From JAUWVG01 sp964633715 (lineage in GTDB: Bacteria; Acidobacteriota; Aminicenantia; Aminicenantales; Aminicenantaceae), in NCBI GenBank assembly GCA_964633715.1, contig CAZWHQ010000068.1:1-13997 (forward strand): 13,997 bases of DNA, written 5' to 3'. The translations under genes were made by a program, and so were the position numbers. The notes beneath the pieces are model-generated. The model had not been told where the DNA came from and searched no databases. It was given only the letters and a program-made list of their open reading frames with translations. Below, one piece after another: positions 1 to 8,600 of this stretch (positions are counted from its first letter, which is position 1; every line of letters begins with the position of its first letter).

Positions 1-57
1 GGACAGTCCCTAATTAAAAAGTGGGGACAGTCCCCACTTTTTAATTAGGGACTGTCC
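1..57. repeat. REP-like perfect palindrome, cut by window edge
   Basis: Positions 1-57 form a perfect palindrome centred on A29. It contains three copies of a GGGACWGTCCC core, centred at 5, 29 and 53 (period 24 bp), joined by alternating arms of the form CTAATTAAAAAGTG and its complement. The left copy is truncated by the window edge, so the full element is longer. Short GGGGACAGTCCCC palindromes of this kind are, from memory, high-copy intergenic repeats in several environmental bacterial lineages, in the style of REP elements mobilised by Y1 (REP-associated) transposases. No such transposase lies in this window. The palindrome and period are seen directly; the REP assignment is inference. 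Confidence 0.75.
16..42 (-). terminator. Bidirectional intrinsic-terminator-like hairpin
   Basis: An 8 bp stem, GTGGGGAC / GTCCCCAC (21-28 and 30-37) around a single central A, is flanked by five A and five T, so either strand reads as a GC-rich hairpin followed by a U run. On the minus strand it lies about 35 bp past the stop codon of the dehydratase gene and probably ends the two-gene PLP-enzyme operon. A one-base loop is sterically tight; in RNA the innermost pairs would open. It is part of the longer palindrome at 1-57. Confidence 0.55.
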
Positions 58-75
58 CCACTTTTTTATCATCTT

Positions 76-1032
76 TTAGAGGATGGTACGGAGGCGGTCG
101 AGCGAAACATTTCCGCCTGTTAAAACAATCACAACAGTTTGTCCTTTTAACTGGTCCTTTAATTTTAGAGCCGCTGCCGTGGAGGACGCACCCGCTTCTT
201 CGACCATATTTCGCACAGCTTCCATAATCAGAAGAATTGCATCCTGCATTTCTTTTTCCGAGACAAGAATAAAATCAGCCAAAATATCTTGAAGGATATC
301 CTGCGTGAGTTCATATCCAACCTGTGTGGCCAATCCTTCGGCCTTTGTTTCCATTTTAGCTGTCACTATCTTTTTGTTCTTCCAAGATAGATAGGCTGCA
401 GGAGCCTGCTCAGCCTGTACTCCGATCACACGAACGTTTGGATTGACAGCTTCTTTAACCAGACAGCATCCCGAAGCACCGCTCCCTCCCCCAACTGGCA
501 CCACGATCACATCCACGGAAGGAACCTCTTCAAATATCTCGAGGGCATAAGTGCCTACACCTGCTATCAGATCTGGCTCGTTAGCGGGATGAACAAACCT
601 CGCACCCCTTTCTCCAGCCAGCTGTTCCGCATATTCTCTGGACTCATCAAAAATCTTACCAGAAAAAATAATCTTTGCCCCCCAACTTTTTACTGCCTTG
701 ATTTTAGTAGGATTGGACTTCTCCGGCATAACGATTGTCACAGGGACGCCAAAAAGGTGTCCTGCATAGGCAATGGATTGGGCATGATTCCCCGTTGATG
801 CGGTCACGACACCTTTAATTTTCTGCTGGTCATCCAGTCTAGAAAAAAGATAGATCGCCCCCCTGGCTTTAAAAACACCTGTTGGCAAATGATTTTCATG
901 TTTAATAAAAACCGTTGTCCCCAAAAGCTGATTCAAATAAGGATAAGAATAAATAGGGGTTCGCGGCAGATAATCTTTTATGACCTGTCTTGCTTCTAAA
1001 AAATTCTTAAAATCCGGTCTGTCCCAATTCAT
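76..1032 (-). CDS. Threonine/serine dehydratase (PLP fold type II)
   Basis: 318-residue cytosolic PLP enzyme of the threonine ammonia-lyase / serine dehydratase family, expected to convert Thr or Ser to a 2-oxo acid plus ammonia. Visible motifs are the Schiff-base lysine K55 in GVFKARGA, the STGNHAQ loop at 79-85, the phosphate-binding glycine loop GGGSGAS at 181-187, EGLAT at 232-236, and TGGNVS at 305-310 with S310 placed to contact the pyridine nitrogen. There is no C-terminal ACT-like regulatory domain, so it resembles catabolic dehydratases rather than biosynthetic IlvA. In serine racemase the re-face base is a Ser in SSGNH; here that position is T80, and the racemase metal-site Asp seems absent, which favours dehydratase over racemase. 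The start is supported by AAGGA upstream of the ATG. It is second in an operon, 61 bp after the desulfhydrase gene. Exact substrate is unknown. Confidence 0.88.
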   Translation of the reverse strand: MNWDRPDFKNFLEARQVIKDYLPRTPIYSYPYLNQLLGTTVFIKHENHLPTGVFKARGAIYLFSRLDDQQKIKGVVTASTGNHAQSIAYAGHLFGVPVTIVMPEKSNPTKIKAVKSWGAKIIFSGKIFDESREYAEQLAGERGARFVHPANEPDLIAGVGTYALEIFEEVPSVDVIVVPVGGGSGASGCCLVKEAVNPNVRVIGVQAEQAPAAYLSWKNKKIVTAKMETKAEGLATQVGYELTQDILQDILADFILVSEKEMQDAILLIMEAVRNMVEEAGASSTAAALKLKDQLKGQTVVIVLTGGNVSLDRLRTIL

Positions 1033-1093
1033 ATTAACATCCTTCAGTCTGCAAAACTTCTTAAACTGCCAACTTTATAAAAATAAACACAAT

Positions 1094-2167
1094 TCACGAC
1101 CTCGCCAGGCGGATCAGGTGGTGCTTGTTTGGGAACAAAGCGGCTGTTCCACCAGTATGAAAAAAAACAACATTGTCGTCCTTTTTAAAATGGCCTTTTC
1201 CACAAAGATCAATAAAAGCGGACATGGCCTTGCCTGTATACACGGGATCGAGAAAAATCCCTTCATTTTCAGCGGTTATTCGAATGGCTTCAGAAACATC
1301 TTTATTGACTATTCCGTATCCCTCTTTCAGATATTCGTCATAGACAATAATATCACTGAGCTCTGTTTGAATATCTAAATGTAGCGCCTCAACAGTATCG
1401 CCTGATATTTTCCAAATTCTTTCTTTATATGATTGTTTTTCTTCGGACACACTGACACCGATCACCTTTACGTTCTTTCCCATGGCCAATGCCCCTACAG
1501 CCAATCCTGCCTGCGTCCCACCGGAACCGCTGGCAAGAAGCACAGCATTAACGTCAACATCCAATTCTGAGGCCTGCTCCATCATCTCAACATATGCATC
1601 GACATATCCGATCGCACCTAAAGGAATAGTCATGGACCCTCCAACCATCGAACCACCTATAGGAGCAAAATAAGGTGTAAGCCCCTTTTGTTTGACTTCC
1701 AAAATCACATCCGCGATGAGATCTTCTGCCTCCTCTTCCCTGATAAGTTGCCCTTTTTCTGCTTCTCTTATCCTGATATCCGCTCCCAGCAGAAAATCCA
1801 TAAGGAGGTTCCCATCATATTCTTCAGGAAGATCATATGTTTTAAACAAAACAAGGATCGGTTGAATCCCATACCTCTTGGCCGCAGCGGCCGTCTGGAG
1901 GCACCAGTTGGACTGAAGGGCCGCCCATGTGATAACAACATCGGCTTCCTTATCCAAAATATCCTGCATAATGTATTCCAGCTTACGCGATTTGTTCCCT
2001 CCAAACGCCAATCCGGTGAGATCATCACGCTTGATATAAATCTGGGGACCGCCCAGAAACCGGCTCAAATTCTCCAATTTATAAAAGGGAGTGGGACGCT
2101 GAATGAGGTCCTTTTTTGGATAATTTTGAATCTTGTCTTTTATTTGAGAAATGGAATAGCCAGCCAT
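1094..2167 (-). CDS. D-cysteine desulfhydrase / ACC deaminase family enzyme
   Basis: 357-residue PLP fold-type II enzyme. Visible features are GGNKSRKLEY at 56-65 (Schiff-base lysine K59), the QSN motif at 85-87, the glycine loop SGSGGT at 213-218, EGYG at 282-285 (family active-site Tyr), DPVYTGKA at 307-314 and HTGG at 337-340. ACC deaminases carry Glu and Leu in the last two motifs (VYEGK, HLGG), whereas D-cysteine desulfhydrases carry Thr/Ser and Thr. T311 and T338 therefore point to the desulfhydrase type: D-cysteine to pyruvate, sulfide and ammonia. The usual QSNHxRQ is changed to QSNWCLQ here, so the substrate may differ from D-cysteine. The start has an AGGAG site about 8 nt upstream and a sigma70-like promoter behind it. 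It is first gene of the operon with the dehydratase. Confidence 0.85.
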   Translation of the reverse strand: MAGYSISQIKDKIQNYPKKDLIQRPTPFYKLENLSRFLGGPQIYIKRDDLTGLAFGGNKSRKLEYIMQDILDKEADVVITWAALQSNWCLQTAAAAKRYGIQPILVLFKTYDLPEEYDGNLLMDFLLGADIRIREAEKGQLIREEEAEDLIADVILEVKQKGLTPYFAPIGGSMVGGSMTIPLGAIGYVDAYVEMMEQASELDVDVNAVLLASGSGGTQAGLAVGALAMGKNVKVIGVSVSEEKQSYKERIWKISGDTVEALHLDIQTELSDIIVYDEYLKEGYGIVNKDVSEAIRITAENEGIFLDPVYTGKAMSAFIDLCGKGHFKKDDNVVFFHTGGTAALFPNKHHLIRLARS

Positions 2168-2188
2168 AAGCTCTCTCCTAAAACAAAT

Positions 2189-2217
2189 TTTATATCAAAT
2201 TCAGAGGTGTAAATCAA
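2189..2217 (-). promoter_or_regulatory. Sigma70-like promoter of the PLP-enzyme operon
   Basis: Read on the minus strand, TTGATT (2217-2212) and TATAAA (2194-2189) are separated by exactly 17 nt. Transcription would start near 2182, leaving a leader of roughly 15 nt that contains the AGGAG ribosome-binding site of the desulfhydrase gene. The promoter lies just outside the inverted-repeat block that begins at 2231. No operator was recognised. Confidence 0.6.
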
Positions 2218-2614
2218 AGCTATGCGGATCAAGGTATCCCCATATCGGTGTTTTATTTGGAGTTCTCCGTGAACTAGCATGTCGATGAGAAACCACGCTT
2301 CGTTTTTCCCAGAAGCCGCCGGCGCATCCTGCTCCATCTTCGTCGAAGACCCAACCCACCGCACCACCATGCTCCTCAGATGGACATGGATGACGCCGGG
2401 CCTCTCTCTCCCTTGACCTTTAGTTAGTCGGATGGACGTCGTATCTCTGTCACCATGCACATTCGTATGTGATGGGGGCAGAATACGTAAGGGTTCCTGT
2501 CCGACTTAAAATAAATTAGAGAAACCATGCCCGTTCGTCCTCCAAACGGATTTCTCCATCATGCCTTTCTAGTTCACGGAGAACTCATTCTTGAAATCAC
2601 AGAGATGGGGAACC
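2218..2614. other. Structured non-coding block between PLP operon and RND genes
   Basis: No supportable gene. The minus strand stays open for ~106 codons here, but that frame has no ribosome-binding site, runs across the promoter into the desulfhydrase gene and resembles no protein I know, so it is not called. The sequence is GC-richer than its flanks and rich in hairpins: TCTTCGTCGAAGA (2337-2349, perfect palindrome); a nested set of stems 2426-2432/2500-2506, 2440-2444/2483-2487 and 2453-2462/2467-2475 capped by a TCGT loop; and CCGTTCG/CAAACGG (2531-2537/2543-2549, one wobble on the minus strand). Framed by inverted copies A and B, it could be a non-autonomous mobile element, a decayed insertion, or a structured RNA. 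None is proven. Confidence 0.6.
2231..2294 (-). repeat. Inverted repeat, copy A (18 bp perfect core)
   Basis: One of two facing copies of a ~65 bp sequence. The core GAGTTCTCCGTGAACTAG at 2260-2277 matches, in perfect inverted orientation, 2569-2586. Similarity continues on both sides with small gaps: on the minus strand GATATGGGGATACCTT (2246-2231) aligns with GAGATGGGGAACCTT in copy B, and on the inner side GATGAGAAACC (2284-2294) matches GATGGAGAAATCC. The core is itself a small hairpin (AGTTC / GAACT). Copy A lies just upstream of the desulfhydrase promoter. No target-site duplication was visible around the 18 bp core. Confidence 0.75.
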
Positions 2615-2616
2615 TT
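2548..2616 (+). repeat. Inverted repeat, copy B (18 bp perfect core)
   Basis: Partner of copy A. The core CTAGTTCACGGAGAACTC lies at 2569-2586, the inner arm is about 2548-2565, and the outer arm GAGATGGGGAACCTT (2602-2616) runs into the first two bases of the RND gene's stop triplet (2615-2617). The repeat boundary thus falls exactly at the 3' end of the permease gene, as if the element had inserted there or contributed the stop. The outer arms differ by 2-3 bases and a 2 bp spacing change, so the copies have diverged outside the core. Confidence 0.75.
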
Positions 2617-5600
2617 AGTAGCTTTTCCAGGCTTTTCGTAATTCAGATAATTTCCCCAGAGTCAAGGATTGGATATTGTCTCCGTAATAGTAAAATATCG
2701 GGATGATAACAAGAATAAAAATGGTCGAACTGATCAATCCCCCCACAGCAGATAGAGCTAAAGACGACCAGATTCGCCTACGTCCCGCTTCAATTTGGAT
2801 CAAAACCAAAGGAAGCATTCCAAGGACAGTCGTGCTCGATGTGAGAAATATGGGCCGGATTCTTTCCCGGGCCCCTTTTAAAACAGCGTCCAGAAGGGGA
2901 AGACCCTCTTTTTTCTTGAGGTTGATATGGTCCACCAATAGAATAGAATTGTTAACGACGATCCCTCCGAGTAAAATAACACCTATGTAAGCAGAAGAAT
3001 CAAATGGGAAATCGGCCAACACAAAAGCCACAAAAACTCCGATTAAAGCAAGCGGGACTGCCAGTAAAATGAAAAAAGGCTGGATGATGGATTCATACAG
3101 GGAGGCAAGGATCATAAAGATAATCACAAGAGAGAAAATTATTGCAAATGTAAGCTGACCTTTCTCTTCCTCTGTCATAAAAAATTCATCATCAATTTCT
3201 GCGGAAAAACCCGGAGGCAGTTGAAGCTTATCATAGACAGCCTGTTTATATTTATCCGCAGCCTTGTACGGTCCTCTAAACTCCCACATCAGCGTTTGTT
3301 GATACTGCTGATCCTCTCTATCTATGGAACTGGCCACAGGATTTTCGGTAATCGATGAAATCTCTCCCAGCCGGACGTACTCTCCACCCTGTGTTTGAAT
3401 AAGAGATTCCTGCAGATTCTTCATATCCATCCATGCCGATTCAGGGAATTTGATAGAGAGATCGATTTCATTTCCACCAATCTTTGTTCTCATAACGGAA
3501 AAAGCTCTGCCCGCAATAAGAGAGCCAATATGATAATAGAGAAAAGATGGATCTAAATTGTACTGTCTCATCGCTTCCCGATCGAGCTTAAGCACATACT
3601 CAAAAGAATCCAGGTTTCCCCATGAATTACGGCTGGACGTAATCCGGGATTCCTTGATACGGGGATTTCTTTTAAGGTCACGGTCTAAATTGGATGTAAT
3701 CTCTTTGAGCTTTTTTAGATTGTATCCATAAAATTTAATGCTGGAGCCGAGATAGGGACCGCTGGACACACGGGAATAGTAGCCCTGGGGATCGAATCCA
3801 AAGATAGAGATGTTTATTCCGGCAAAATTTGTGGCCAGTTGGATCAATTCTTCTTTAAGAAGATAAGGCCGATAAGAATATTCAATCTCAGGAGGGAATT
3901 TGATCCGGATGATCGACCAATCAGACAAAATGGTTGAATTCATCTCTTTTTCATAGGTGCTTTCTAAAACTTTTTCTTCAAATTTCTGGGTCACTTCATC
4001 TGTCCGTTCGATGGGCGTTCCGGCCGGCATACCAATGCGGACTCCCAGTTCCTGCTGAGAACTGGAGGGAAGGAACGATCCCAGGGAGACTTCGGATTTG
4101 AACCATTTGTATGCGCCAAAAAAGATCAGCCCCACAACAAGAATCACTTCCACTGGATGACGGATCAAAAATCTTAAACCTTTCTCATAGGAATTCCGGA
4201 ATCGTTCTTTTGTTTTTTTTCTTCCCTTCTTGATGAGTTTTGGGCTCAAGGCGGGTATCAGAGAGAAAGAGACCAGAAGAGAGGCCGCCAAAGCAGATGT
4301 GATCACAATTGCCAGAGGGAGATAATATAATTTTAGTCGTCCTTGAAAATAGGCAAAGGAAAAAAACACACTCATGGTTGTCAACGTCGCTGCTAAAACT
4401 GGAAGAAACACCTCTTTTGAACCCTGAATGGCGGCTTGAATTGGAGTTTTTCCCTTTTCTTTCAGACGGAGAATATTCTCGAAAACAACAATCGAATTGT
4501 CCACGAACAGGCCGAATCCGAGTGCCAGTCCTCCCAAAGTCAGTATGTTAATAGATACTTTTAAGAGATAGATCAAGTTGAAAGTGATTAAAACTGAAAA
4601 GATTATAGAGGAAAGAACAAGAAGTGAGGGCTGCAAACTGCGAAGGACTAAAAAGACCAGGATAAATATCACGGTGATGATGATCGCCACAAGCAAATAA
4701 ATCTCATTCAAATTTTTCTGAATTTCCTTGCTCTCATCATCCACCACCCGAAAAACAAGGTCAGAGGGAAGGTCCTGTTTAATCACTTCCAGTTTCTTTT
4801 TAGCAGCCTTGGCAACCTTTAAAGTGCTCATCCCCTTATCCTTCGTGATTGTCACCCGGATTGTTGGCTGCCCATTGATCCGATTGATGTAGTAGATATC
4901 CTTAAAGGAGGGAAGAATTTCTGCGACATCCTTTAATTTGACTGGATTATTTCCAGAACGGGCCACAACAATATCCCCCAGCTCTCTGATCCCTTTTACT
5001 GGATCACTGACTTTAAACATGAACTCCTGGTTCCCCTTGGCCACTGTCCCGGCAGGATACGTGCGGATCCTCTGGTAGAGTGCACTGCTGATCGTGTAGG
5101 GATGAACACTGAGGGCTTTGAGTTTATTTTCATCCAGAAGGATTTGTATCTCAGGATCGGCACCTCCCGTGACATCTATACTCGCGATTCCCTTGATCGA
5201 ACCTATTCCAATTTCAATTTTGTCCTTGACAAGTTCTCTGAGCTTATGCAGAGAATATTCTCCTGAAATAGTGTACTGAAGGAAAGGATTGACGCGGAAA
5301 TCTTCTGGGATATAGAGCGTAATTCTTGGGACAACATCATAGGGTAAATTTTCTCTGACTTCTGAGATTTTTTCCCGTAGAGCAAGGCGTGCAAATTCCA
5401 TATTCGTCTTCTTGTCAAACTCCAGTGTGATCCGGGAATTTCCAATACTCGAAGAAGAGGTGATCTTGCGGACGTCTTTTACGGTCGCCACTTTCTCTTC
5501 CAGAGGGGCTGTGATCTCTGTCTGCATAATCTCAGGAGCCACACCAGGCCAAGACGTGGTGATGTCGAGCTGAGGAAATTCCTGCTGTTGGGCCATTTCG

Positions 5601-5692
5601 ATGGGGATATTAAAAAATGAATAGACACCCAAAACCAACAAAACCAGAAAAACCATGGCTGTAGCGATTGGCCTTTCTACAAAAAGTTTCAT
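2615..5692 (-). CDS. RND efflux permease (HAE1/AcrB type), second of tandem pair
   Basis: 1025-residue inner-membrane permease of the resistance-nodulation-division superfamily. Layout is canonical: TM1 about 11-28, first periplasmic porter loop to ~330, TM2-TM6 (~332-480), a short 33-residue linker, TM7 (~513-529), second periplasmic loop, and TM8-TM12 from ~835. In TM4 the proton-relay pair is D398-N399 (AcrB has Asp-Asp), and in TM10 the segment GIVVNNSILLVD has N914-N915 where AcrB has Lys-Asn. The same DN/NN pattern is common in many non-proteobacterial HAE1 proteins. Such pumps need a periplasmic adaptor and outer-membrane channel; neither is encoded nearby. Its ATG overlaps the upstream permease stop as ATGA, with AAAGG ahead of it inside that gene, implying translational coupling. 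Substrate unknown. Confidence 0.93.
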   Translation of the reverse strand: MKLFVERPIATAMVFLVLLVLGVYSFFNIPIEMAQQQEFPQLDITTSWPGVAPEIMQTEITAPLEEKVATVKDVRKITSSSSIGNSRITLEFDKKTNMEFARLALREKISEVRENLPYDVVPRITLYIPEDFRVNPFLQYTISGEYSLHKLRELVKDKIEIGIGSIKGIASIDVTGGADPEIQILLDENKLKALSVHPYTISSALYQRIRTYPAGTVAKGNQEFMFKVSDPVKGIRELGDIVVARSGNNPVKLKDVAEILPSFKDIYYINRINGQPTIRVTITKDKGMSTLKVAKAAKKKLEVIKQDLPSDLVFRVVDDESKEIQKNLNEIYLLVAIIITVIFILVFLVLRSLQPSLLVLSSIIFSVLITFNLIYLLKVSINILTLGGLALGFGLFVDNSIVVFENILRLKEKGKTPIQAAIQGSKEVFLPVLAATLTTMSVFFSFAYFQGRLKLYYLPLAIVITSALAASLLVSFSLIPALSPKLIKKGRKKTKERFRNSYEKGLRFLIRHPVEVILVVGLIFFGAYKWFKSEVSLGSFLPSSSQQELGVRIGMPAGTPIERTDEVTQKFEEKVLESTYEKEMNSTILSDWSIIRIKFPPEIEYSYRPYLLKEELIQLATNFAGINISIFGFDPQGYYSRVSSGPYLGSSIKFYGYNLKKLKEITSNLDRDLKRNPRIKESRITSSRNSWGNLDSFEYVLKLDREAMRQYNLDPSFLYYHIGSLIAGRAFSVMRTKIGGNEIDLSIKFPESAWMDMKNLQESLIQTQGGEYVRLGEISSITENPVASSIDREDQQYQQTLMWEFRGPYKAADKYKQAVYDKLQLPPGFSAEIDDEFFMTEEEKGQLTFAIIFSLVIIFMILASLYESIIQPFFILLAVPLALIGVFVAFVLADFPFDSSAYIGVILLGGIVVNNSILLVDHINLKKKEGLPLLDAVLKGARERIRPIFLTSSTTVLGMLPLVLIQIEAGRRRIWSSLALSAVGGLISSTIFILVIIPIFYYYGDNIQSLTLGKLSELRKAWKSY

Positions 5693-8600
5693 GACATCCT
5701 TTTCTCGGCAAGCTCATAGGCCATTGGAATCAAAATAAGCGTTAGAAAGGTTGCAAGCATCAGACCACCGATAACAGAGATGGCTAAAGGCTGTTGGAGT
5801 TCTGCTCCCTTCCCTAAGCCTAAGGACATGGGAAAAAGTCCTAAAGCAGTTGTGACGGTTGTCATCAGAATTGGTCTTAAACGAACACGACTGGCTTCTA
5901 AAATGGCCTCCCGGACAGCCATCCCTCTTTTTCTCAACTGATTGATGTAGTCCACTTTGACGATGGCGTCATTGACTACAATCCCCGCTAAAACCACCAT
6001 CCCTATGATTGAAATAACATTTAATGTCTGCCCAGTTATCAGCAAGGCCCATACGGCACCAGTTAATCCCATGGGCAGAGTGAAGAGAATAAGAAAAGGA
6101 TGTTTCAGCGATTCGAATTGGGCGGCCATAATCATATATACAAGCAGAACCGCAAGACTAAAAGCAAAGATCAAGCTGCGAAATGATTTGGTCATCTCTT
6201 CCTGCTCACCAGAAAATTCGACTCTATAGTTTGGAGGAAGTTCTAATTCCTCAATCCTTTCCCTTATCTTTGGCACGACTTGACTTATTTTTGAACCCTT
6301 AAGATTCGCCGTCACCACAACCTCCCTCTGCTGGTTTTCTCTCCGAATTTCATTGGGCCCTCTTGCTATTTCATAGGCCACGAGTTCTCGCAGAGGGATC
6401 AAGGCCCCTTGATGAGGAAGTTGTTCGTCAAGGAGAGATTCGATGTTTTCTCTTGACTGGTGTTCAAGGCGTACGAGGACATCATATTTTTTCTCGAGCT
6501 CCTTAAAATCCGTTGCCTTGGCCCCCCTTACGGCATTGACAAGAAAAGTGCCAATGTCAGAAGGAGAAATATTAAATTTTTCCAAGGCCTCTTTTTTAAT
6601 TTTTATCAAAAACTCAGGCTTGCCTTCTCCAACAGAAGTGTTGATATCCGTTATCTCCGGCACCCGGCTCAATTTTGCAACCAATTCATCAGCAAGCTCA
6701 GTCAGACGAAAGAGATCATCCCCCTTGATCTTAAGCCCAATCTCAGCTGAAGAAAAAGCCAAAAGCTGAGAAAGAGTGGATTGTTCTTTCATAAAGGAAT
6801 AATTTAAACGCGGATATTTATCCAACTGGGCACGGAGTTCTTCAAGTATATTATCGACCTCTTTTTCACTAAATAATTCAACATAGATTTTGACCGAATT
6901 TAGTGAAATATCGGGATTCAGGCTCTCCATACCAGAAACAATGCCTATCTGAGAAAAGGAGGTAGAGATTGTATTTTTATTTTTCATCCAGACTTCAAGC
7001 TCCTCTACAATTTCTGAAGTTTGCTCCAGGGAGTATTCGATAGGCGTCTTCATATTGATTTCAAACGATACGGCATCGGGCTTAGGCATAAGCTCTCTCG
7101 GAATTTTAGTAGACATAAAAAAGGTCAACATTAAAAACAGAAATGATACAGTTATCACTTTTCCCTTGTTATCTAGACTCCATATCAGAATCCGATGATA
7201 CCTCTCGGAGAATGAACTGTATAAAGAATTGTACCCCTTAAATATCAATCGAACGACCGGTTTTATGGGCAGGGATAGATAATGTCCGATGAGTAGAAAC
7301 AGCTGGGTTAAAAAACTGAATATAAAATTCAGGACAAAGGCTACGATTTTAAATGTCCAGACTATTAAAAAACCCAGGGCCAAGTAGGGAAAGGCCAAAA
7401 TCCTCCATTTTGATTTTTTCTTATTCTCCTCAGAATGAACTTTTTCAGTTTTCAAATCCTCGTCCTCTCCTGTCTTTGAAACTCGCATTTTTCTAGAGGC
7501 CAGCACAGGCAGCAGAGTCAGTGACACAAGGAGTGATGAGAACATGGCAAAAGTGACGGTGAGCGATTGGTCCTTAAACAGCTGACCGGCTACACCATGC
7601 ACATAAATGACAGGAAGAAAGACCGAAACAGTCGTTAATGTTGATGCCGTAACGGCCATGCCAACTTCCCGGGTCCCGACCAGGGCCGCTTCCTGAAGAC
7701 TTTTGCCTAAATTTTTGTGCCTAAAGATACTCTCCGAGACCACAATCGAATTGTCCACAAGCATCCCCACCCCGAGTGCCAATCCTCCTAACGACATGAT
7801 ATTCAAAGAAATCCCGCAAAAATAGAGAAGGTTAAACGTGGCGATGATGGAAATGGGAATAACTGTACCGATAATGATCGGAGTTTTAAAATCCTGGAGA
7901 AAGATGAAAAGCACAATAAACGCAAGTATTCCTCCATAAAGAATGGATTTAAACACCGAGGAGATGGCATTTTCGATATATTTGGCTTGTTCAGACACGA
8001 CCACCACATCAATCTCAGGATATTCTTCTTTAATCTCCTCCAATACATCTCTAGCCAACTGAGTCACTTTAACAGTATTCCCCCCAGACGTTTTTCTCAC
8101 AAGAATGCCAATACTTTCAGCCCCGTCGAGGCGAGTGATGCCCTCGCGTTCTTTAATGCTGTCATTGATCTGAGCCACATCTTTAAGACGGATAATGCCT
8201 CTCTCCTGGGTTGTCTTCAAACTGATTTCCCCTATCTCACTCACCATCTCATATTCGCCGACAACCCTCAGGGCGTACTTGAAACGGCCTTTTTTTATAG
8301 TGCCTCCCTGAAGATTCCTGTTGAAGGCATCAATCCGCTGTGATATCTGCTGGATAGTGAGCCCGTAGAGAGCCAACAGCTGAGGATTGACCTCAACTTG
8401 AATCTCCCTCTCGACACCTCCTGCAATCTCGGCTGACCCAATCCCTTCAATCTGTTCCATGCGGGGTTTTATGAGCTCCTCGGCAAACTCCTTCATCTCT
8501 AAAAGTGATCCCTCTCCTGAGACGGACAACACCATGATCGGTTTACTCTGTGGATCCAGGGGAATAATTGTCGGCTCTTCAACATCTTCCGGCAGCTGAA

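Noticed and set aside
1..57. CRISPR-like array because of the 24 bp period
   Set aside because: The spacing arms are the same sequence alternately inverted, not unique spacers, and no cas genes are present.
76..1032. Serine racemase assignment for the dehydratase
   Set aside because: The re-face serine of serine racemase is replaced by T80, and the racemase metal-site aspartate seems missing.
1094..2167. ACC deaminase assignment
   Set aside because: The diagnostic Glu and Leu of ACC deaminases are both Thr here (T311, T338).
1688..2212. Plus-strand open frame of 174 codons opposite the desulfhydrase gene
   Set aside because: It lies almost wholly antisense to a clear PLP enzyme, has no Shine-Dalgarno, and shows no recognisable domain.
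2140..2460. Minus-strand open frame of 106 codons in the structured intergenic block
   Set aside because: No ribosome-binding site, overlaps the operon promoter and the desulfhydrase start, crosses several hairpins, and matches no protein I know. Kept only as a possible remnant in the findings.
2426..2506. tRNA-like or riboswitch reading of the nested stems
   Set aside because: No acceptor/CCA, anticodon or T-arm features and no known aptamer signature; left as an unnamed structure.
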